A stretch of DNA of 12,019 bases from DASPWV01 sp046727855 (GTDB lineage: Bacteria; Acidobacteriota; Vicinamibacteria; Vicinamibacterales; UBA2999), in contig JBKPDL010000129.1 in assembly GCA_046727855.1 (NCBI GenBank), forward strand, positions 1-12,019, read 5' to 3'. Within the stretch, counting starts at the first letter, position 1. Every line of letters begins with the position of its first letter. This document shows positions 7,707-12,019 of the stretch, piece after piece. The translations under genes and the position numbers were made by a program. The notes under the pieces are model-generated. The model saw only the letters and a list, made by a program, of their open reading frames with translations. It did no database searches and had not been told where the DNA came from.

Positions 7707-8585
7707 CTATGCGGGCAACCCCACCAGCGCAGCGCTGTCACGCCAGAGCGCTTCCATAAGGTCGTCACGGCGAGCAAGTGTCGAGAGTTCTGGCCACACC
7801 AATCGCCCTCGTCTGAGTGCCGCATACACTCGACCTTCGACTCGCGGTGTTGTTCCAAGCACCAGTGACGCGAGCGTCGCGCCTGCAGCGTCGATCGAAT
7901 TCGCTTTGCGCATCACGAGACGCAGGGGTGTTGCCAGCGATTCCCACGCGAAGCGAACGAGTGCACCCTGTTCGCGAACCAGGCGGGTGCCCGGAGTTGG
8001 GCCTGGGTCGTAGGCAATGACCGTGATTCGGCGGGTTCGGGTATCAGGCCGGGCAGCGAGCGCGCGAGCAGTCAGCACGACGCAGAGTTTCGCGGACGCA
8101 TAGGCGCGCAGTGCAGCGGTTTGTGGTCGTCGATCGCGATTGGGATCGAGCGCCGGCTTGGCCAGCCAAAGCGCATTCGCGTGGCGCGGCGGCGGCACGA
8201 TCGTGTGCTCAGCCGGGTCGTGCGTTCCGCTCGTCGTCAGTAGCACGATCCCGCCCTCGCGGACCCTCGGCCAGAAACGGCGGATCAAGAGATAGTGCGC
8301 GAGGTGGTTCAGTACAAAGGTCGCGTCGTAGCCCTCCGGGGTCTGACCGCGTGCGTAGCCTCCGGCATTGAGGACGAGTGCCTCAATGGTCGACGCGCCC
8401 ACCAACCGCTCGACGTTGGCGGCAAATGAGCGGACATCACCCAGTCTCGTCAGGTTCACCGGAAGCGCCGGCGCGACGAACGGCCCTTGTCCGCGCGCGC
8501 CCAGCAGCAGGGCAATGCCGGCCTCGACGAGCCGCTTGGCCGCAACTGCACCGAGCCCGGACGTGCCGCCCGTCATAACGACCAT
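7707..8585 (-). CDS. Short-chain dehydrogenase/reductase (SDR), NAD(P)-dependent
   Basis: Classical cytoplasmic SDR of 292 residues with a Rossmann fold. It has the dinucleotide motif TGGTSGLG (5-12), NAG (73-75), the catalytic Ser in LLTTSGTHDP (119), and Tyr/Lys in AYASAK (162 and 166). The segment DPGPTPGTRLVREQG resembles the post-catalytic region of retinol-dehydrogenase and protochlorophyllide-reductase-like members, but the substrate cannot be named. ATG 8585-8583 is chosen because AGGGG lies a few bases before it. The frame stays open upstream to 8933, but that part is antisense to the TetR gene and is not real. A TTG at 8621 would add 12 residues (LREAAIRECRGE), which look SDR-like just before the nucleotide motif, so the start is uncertain. 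It diverges from the TetR gene across a promoter holding a palindrome, so it is probably repressed by that regulator. Confidence 0.92.
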   Translation of the reverse strand: MVVMTGGTSGLGAVAAKRLVEAGIALLLGARGQGPFVAPALPVNLTRLGDVRSFAANVERLVGASTIEALVLNAGGYARGQTPEGYDATFVLNHLAHYLLIRRFWPRVREGGIVLLTTSGTHDPAEHTIVPPPRHANALWLAKPALDPNRDRRPQTAALRAYASAKLCVVLTARALAARPDTRTRRITVIAYDPGPTPGTRLVREQGALVRFAWESLATPLRLVMRKANSIDAAGATLASLVLGTTPRVEGRVYAALRRGRLVWPELSTLARRDDLMEALWRDSAALVGLPA

Positions 8586-8655
8586 TTCGCCCCTGCATTC
8601 TCGGATTGCAGCCTCGCGCAAGCCACGGTAAAGTGAGTGCCCGCTCCGGATCCCA

Positions 8656-8684
8656 ATAATCGGAGTATAGACTCCGCTTGTCAA
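8656..8684 (-). promoter_or_regulatory. Sigma-70-type promoter of the SDR gene
   Basis: On the minus strand a perfect -35 TTGACA (8684-8679) is followed by a 17-base spacer and the -10 hexamer GATTAT (8661-8656, four of six matches to TATAAT). Transcription would start near 8649, leaving a leader of about 64 bases to the ATG at 8585, or about 28 to the TTG at 8621. The -35 lies within another small dyad, CTTGTCAAG (8677-8685). Confidence 0.7.
8661..8676. promoter_or_regulatory. Palindromic operator, probable TetR-family binding site
   Basis: The sequence CGGAGTATAGACTCCG is a perfect inverted repeat with 6-base arms (CGGAGT / ACTCCG) around ATAG. It fills the spacer between the -35 and -10 of the dehydrogenase promoter, overlapping one base of the -10. 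It lies 28 bases before the GTG start of the divergent TetR gene, so one bound repressor could shut off the dehydrogenase and also its own gene. Size and position fit TetR-family operators; binding itself is inferred. Confidence 0.65.
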
Positions 8685-8703
8685 GTGGAGAGAACATTGC
8701 GTC

Positions 8704-9297
8704 GTGGTTGTCAGTAAAAAAACAAGCACGACCGCCGCGCGGCCGCTCGTCCGGCGTCTCCGCGCCGACGCCGCCCACAACCGCGCGCGCATTCTCGACG
8801 CTGCCGAGCGCGTCTTTGCGGAACAGGGCGCTGCTGCATCAACAGAGCAGGTGGCCAAGCGGGCTGGAGTCGGGATTGGCACCATCTTCCGGCACTTCCC
8901 GACCAAGGAGGCGTTGCTCGAGGAACTCCTCAAGACACGTTTGGCGCTCCTGGCGGCGCAGGCCGATAACTTGATGCCCGCGGAGGAGGACGCGATTTTT
9001 CAATTCTTCGCGGAGTTCGTTGGACAGGCCGCGAAAAAAAACGCGGTGGTCGCGACGCTCGCAGGGTCTGGGGTTGACGTCACGGGGCTCATGGCCAGCG
9101 CAGGGCGCGAGCTGCGCGCAGCCGTCGGCCGCTTGCTCGCGCGCGCGCAGCGAGCTGGCATCGTGCGCGATGACGTTGGCGTGGCAGAAGTGTTAGGGCT
9201 GCTCATGGCCCTTGCCCACGCCGCCGAGCAGGGAGCTTGGGACGCTCGGATGCAGCGGCGCACGCTTGGTGTTGTGTTCGACGGTCTACGCCGATGA
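8704..9297 (+). CDS. TetR/AcrR family transcriptional regulator
   Basis: A 197-residue DNA-binding repressor. The N-terminal helix-turn-helix domain is clear at about residues 25-72: NRARILDAAERVFAEQGAAASTEQVA followed by the recognition-helix region KRAGVGIGTIFRHFPTKEALLEELL. Residues about 80-197 form the ligand-binding and dimerisation half, with no recognisable ligand class. Start is GTG 8704, with GGAGAG at 8687-8692 about 11 bases upstream. The gene diverges from the SDR gene, and the palindrome at 8661-8676 is its natural operator. The usual logic is that a small ligand, possibly a substrate of the dehydrogenase, releases the repressor; that is inference. No good plus-strand -35/-10 pair could be picked out. 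Confidence 0.93.
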   Translation: MVVSKKTSTTAARPLVRRLRADAAHNRARILDAAERVFAEQGAAASTEQVAKRAGVGIGTIFRHFPTKEALLEELLKTRLALLAAQADNLMPAEEDAIFQFFAEFVGQAAKKNAVVATLAGSGVDVTGLMASAGRELRAAVGRLLARAQRAGIVRDDVGVAEVLGLLMALAHAAEQGAWDARMQRRTLGVVFDGLRR

Positions 9298-9344
9298 CCG
9301 GATCGTGTAGGCAGCGATTGCTCGCCGCCGCACCTCAGCGATCA

Positions 9345-9368
9345 ATAGCCTGAATCGATCACGGCTAT
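9345..9368. promoter_or_regulatory. Inverted repeat upstream of the solute-binding protein gene
   Basis: ATAGCC (9345-9350) and GGCTAT (9363-9368) are perfect inverse arms around a 12-base centre, ending 14 bases before the GTG at 9383. TATCAT (9366-9371) matches five of six bases of a -10 hexamer, though no matching -35 is seen. It could be an operator, part of a promoter, or a weak terminator for the TetR gene; there is no T-tract. Confidence 0.3.
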
Positions 9369-9382
9369 CATGGGCCAAAGAC

Positions 9383-10855
9383 GTGAGGCTGACGAGTCGA
9401 GGATTCGCCGCGGTGGGGTTCATCGTCTGCCTTCAGGCGACGACATGGGCGTGCAGCTCTCGCAGTACCACGGCGAGAGCCCCGGTTCCTCCGCCCATCA
9501 CCCCTGAGCCGCCAGGGTCCCCTCCGGCGGCAACGACGCCCCCTTCCGACCCTGACGCCGATGACTGCGCGTTGATCGCCGCGCCGGGTGAACCGATCGT
9601 GACCGTCGCCCTCAGCGAGCGCATCAATTCATCGAACGCACCCCACCCGTCGAACGAGAGCGAGCGACTGCTGTTCCGTCAGCTATACGACACCCTGATC
9701 CGAGTCGACTGCATGGGACGTGTGCGTCCAGCGCTGGCAGCGTCATGGCGCCTGGACCTAGACGGCCGCACCTGGATCGTTGCACTGCGGGAGAACGCGT
9801 ATTTCTCCGACGGCACGCCCGTCACGGCCGCAGGCGTGCGTACGAGTTGGACCCGCGACGGCATCGGCGGCGAGTTGCGGCAACACGTGAGTAGTCTTGT
9901 CCAATCCGTTGTGCCCGTCGGCGAGCGCGCGCTTGCCATCACGTTACGGAATCGCCGCGTCGACGTGCCGATGGCCCTTGCTCATCCCGATCTGGCAGTC
10001 GCCAAGTCCATCGCCGATTCATCGTGGCCGCTCGGAACGCGATCGGCTCGGATCGCACCAGACGCTGACGCAGCACGCACGACCGCCGCATCGGTGATTA
10101 CCATCACGCGCGACGACTTCCCTTCCATCCGCTTTCTCGTCGCTCCTGGCGACCCGCGGGATCTCTTGGATGACGGAGTTGACTTGCTGCTCACACGGGA
10201 TCCGGCGGCGCTCGACTATGCAGCCACGCTGCCGCAATTTCAGTTGGTGCCGCAGGCATGGCAGCGAACTCACGTCCTGCTGACACCTGGGCGCTCGCGC
10301 TCATCACCTTTGCTGCCAGAGAACGCACGGCAGGTGCTGGCCGAGGATGCGGTTCGAGGGGAGGCGCGGGGGGCGCGGGGGCCGTTCTGGTGGGAGATGT
10401 TGACGGATTGCGAAGTCCCTCTGGCTTCGCCGCCAAACCAATCCTCACCCACTCCGCGAATCGTGTACGACGCGAGCGACGCCGCAGCCCGCGATCTGGC
10501 GGAGCGCCTCGTGGGCCTGGTCCGCGCATCGGGCCCTGCCGCGTTCCTCGACGTGCTCCTTCCGGACCGTCCGCGCCGGACATACCAGCGCGCCACCGGA
10601 TTGACCGGCGAGGCCTTGGTGCGAGCACTGCGGCTGGGAACGGATGCCGGTTACGTCGAATCGGTTGAGAGTCGTCCGGTTGATCCGTGTCGGGACCTGC
10701 GCGCTTTGATGGATGGCGCTCGATGGCTCGATCCCGAGACGATCGTTCCGCTGGTTGAAACCCGGATGCAAGCCATCGTGCGGCGTGGGCGGGCTGGTGT
10801 GACTGCGGAATGGGACGGCGGATTGGTGATCGCGCGCACGAATGGTTCGAGATAA
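9383..10855 (+). CDS. Divergent family 5 extracellular solute-binding protein (peptide/nickel type), exported
   Basis: A 490-residue exported binding protein. It begins with a signal-peptide-like segment (GFAAVGFIVCLQATTWAC). Cys24 may be a lipid-attachment site, but TWAC is a poor lipobox because of Trp at -2. A Pro-rich spacer (about 33-58) follows. The SBP_bac_5 core is clear in residues 70-160: LFRQLYDTLIRVDCMGRVRPALAASW, then LDLDGRTWIVALRENAYFSDGTPVTAAGV. The C-terminal lobe is far less typical, and the usual DvRvRqAla-type helix is replaced by a low-complexity stretch (RGEARGARG). Start GTG 9383 is the only in-frame choice near the signal peptide; its Shine-Dalgarno is weak. Its stop is 3 bases before the sensor kinase, and no permease or ATPase gene is visible, so it may deliver a ligand signal to the kinase instead of feeding a transporter. 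Ligand unknown. Confidence 0.8.
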   Translation: MRLTSRGFAAVGFIVCLQATTWACSSRSTTARAPVPPPITPEPPGSPPAATTPPSDPDADDCALIAAPGEPIVTVALSERINSSNAPHPSNESERLLFRQLYDTLIRVDCMGRVRPALAASWRLDLDGRTWIVALRENAYFSDGTPVTAAGVRTSWTRDGIGGELRQHVSSLVQSVVPVGERALAITLRNRRVDVPMALAHPDLAVAKSIADSSWPLGTRSARIAPDADAARTTAASVITITRDDFPSIRFLVAPGDPRDLLDDGVDLLLTRDPAALDYAATLPQFQLVPQAWQRTHVLLTPGRSRSSPLLPENARQVLAEDAVRGEARGARGPFWWEMLTDCEVPLASPPNQSSPTPRIVYDASDAAARDLAERLVGLVRASGPAAFLDVLLPDRPRRTYQRATGLTGEALVRALRLGTDAGYVESVESRPVDPCRDLRALMDGARWLDPETIVPLVETRMQAIVRRGRAGVTAEWDGGLVIARTNGSR

Positions 10856-10858
10856 GAG

Positions 10859-12019
10859 ATGAGCCTGCGTACCCGCCTGCTCCTCGCCTTTGCCGTCGTC
10901 GTGCTGATCCCAATCGCGCTGCTGGCGTTCGGACTCCGGCAGGAGATGACCAGACGTCTCTCGGAGGAGTACCAGCTTCGCGTCGACAGGGTCGTCGAAG
11001 TCATTCGCGAGGATCTCGCGCGCGACAGTGTCGGGATTGCCGAGCGGCTCGCGTCGCTCAAGAGCGCACTTCTCAACGACAATCGGTTTCGTCTCGCAGC
11101 GGTGGCTGGCGTCGAGTCAGAACGGGAGTATCTGCTCGACTACGCGGGCACGGCCATGCGGCTCACTGGCCTCTCGATGCTCGAGATCTTAGATGGGGAT
11201 GGCCGGATTCTCAGCTCCGGTCACTTCCGGAACGAACATGGCCGCATCGAGTATGGGCTGGTGTCGGCCCTCACCAGCACGCGCGGCCCCGCGTTCGTGG
11301 CAACTCGCAGTGCCGAGCGTGAGTTTGTGGCGCTGGCACGTGCCGAGTCGTTCGTCGTCGGCGGTCGAACGTTTACCATTGTCGGCGGCATCGCGGTAGA
11401 CGAATCTTTTCTCGCCAGCCTGGCGCGTGATCGAGCGATCGTCGTGTCGTTGCTTTACCCCGGGGGAGAGCTGTCGACTGGCCGACTGCCCTACCCGACG
11501 GACGCTGCGTTCGGCGAGCTCCAGCTTCCTTTGATTCCCAGCGGGGCAGGAGCCCCACCCGAGGTTCTGCCCGCACGACTTCAGGTGAGACAGCCACTGA
11601 CGCCACTGACGACGCTGCTGCGCGGCGCGGATTCATGGTTTCTCTTGACCGCCGTTGGGACCGGCGTCACCGCGCTGCTGCTGGCGGTATGGGTGTCGTC
11701 GCGAATCAGCAGGCCGCTGGCCGCACTTGCCGAAAAGACGGCCGTGCTCGATCTCGATCGCCTCGACGTCGATTTCGATGCCGGCACGGACGAAGTCGGC
11801 CGATTGTCGCGCCTGCTCGGTGATCTCGCTGCGCGCCTGCGCACCAGCACGGCTCGCGTGCGCGAGGCCGAACGGCGCGCCACCGTCGGCGAGCTGGCGC
11901 GTCAGATCAATCACGACATCAAGAACGGGCTGATCCCGCTTCGGAACGTCATCCGTCATCTGGCGCAAGTGGCAGACGACGAGCCCGCCGCTCTTCCGGA
12001 CGTCTTCGCCGAGCGGCGG
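10859..12019 (+). CDS. Membrane sensor histidine kinase, 3' end outside window
   Basis: The frame opens at ATG 10859 and stays open for 387 residues to the window edge. TM1 is at about residues 7-26 (LLLAFAVVVLIPIALLAFGL). An extracytoplasmic sensor region of about 230 residues follows, with Cache-like wording (LSMLEILDGDGRILSSG). TM2 is at about 260-279, then a HAMP linker (SRISRPLAALAEKTAVLD...DEVGRLSRLLGDLAARL, about 280-328). The H-box ARQINHDIKNGLIPLRN has the phospho-acceptor His at 352, and resembles NtrY-type HEIKNPLTPL boxes. The ATPase domain and any response regulator lie beyond the right edge. The gene starts 3 bases after the binding-protein stop, implying translational coupling and a shared signalling job. 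Kinase identity is firm; the signal is unknown. Confidence 0.9.
   Translation, partial: MSLRTRLLLAFAVVVLIPIALLAFGLRQEMTRRLSEEYQLRVDRVVEVIREDLARDSVGIAERLASLKSALLNDNRFRLAAVAGVESEREYLLDYAGTAMRLTGLSMLEILDGDGRILSSGHFRNEHGRIEYGLVSALTSTRGPAFVATRSAEREFVALARAESFVVGGRTFTIVGGIAVDESFLASLARDRAIVVSLLYPGGELSTGRLPYPTDAAFGELQLPLIPSGAGAPPEVLPARLQVRQPLTPLTTLLRGADSWFLLTAVGTGVTALLLAVWVSSRISRPLAALAEKTAVLDLDRLDVDFDAGTDEVGRLSRLLGDLAARLRTSTARVREAERRATVGELARQINHDIKNGLIPLRNVIRHLAQVADDEPAALPDVFAERR

Noticed and set aside
8586..8933. N-terminal extension of the SDR reading frame up to 8933
   Set aside because: It is antisense to the TetR gene and crosses the promoter and operator. Its residues are not SDR-like apart from the last dozen.
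10191..10913. Minus-strand open frame of 240 codons
   Set aside because: Antisense to the solute-binding protein, Arg/Pro-rich and without any motif.

Overview
This is high-GC bacterial DNA. The gene families point to an Acidobacteriota-type soil bacterium, perhaps the Vicinamibacteria: an Oar-like TonB-dependent receptor, a cytochrome c / copper-monooxygenase-like / TPR protein, and an outer-membrane protein that joins a zinc-peptidase domain to a PD40 propeller. That placement is inferred from family content only; there is no rRNA or marker gene here. I see no tRNA, rRNA, CRISPR array, insertion sequence or transposase.

Left part (1-5525, all minus strand). In transcription order there is a TonB-dependent receptor that has lost its N-terminal part, then a zinc-peptidase / six-blade propeller / beta-barrel protein of about 1037 residues, then the start of a TrxC-type thioredoxin running off the left edge. 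The last two lie 22 bases apart and look co-transcribed.

Middle (5525-7706). At about 5520-5531 the receptor meets, head to head and with no spacer, a plus-strand gene for a cytochrome c / copper-monooxygenase-like / TPR protein. Both genes lack their 5' ends at this same point: the receptor frame reaches a stop without a start, and the CVTCH haem motif of the other gene lies upstream of any usable start codon. This is either a real deletion that removed both 5' ends and the promoter region, or an assembly misjoin. A short degenerate tandem repeat with a 10-14 base period follows the TPR gene.

Right part (7707-12019). A short-chain dehydrogenase (minus) and a TetR-family repressor (plus) diverge from an intergenic region. 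It carries a 16-base palindrome placed exactly between a TTGACA -35 and a GATTAT -10 of the dehydrogenase promoter, a textbook repressor site. Downstream, a divergent family 5 solute-binding protein and a membrane sensor histidine kinase are 3 bases apart with no transporter genes in view, suggesting a binding protein that serves sensing. The kinase runs off the right edge.
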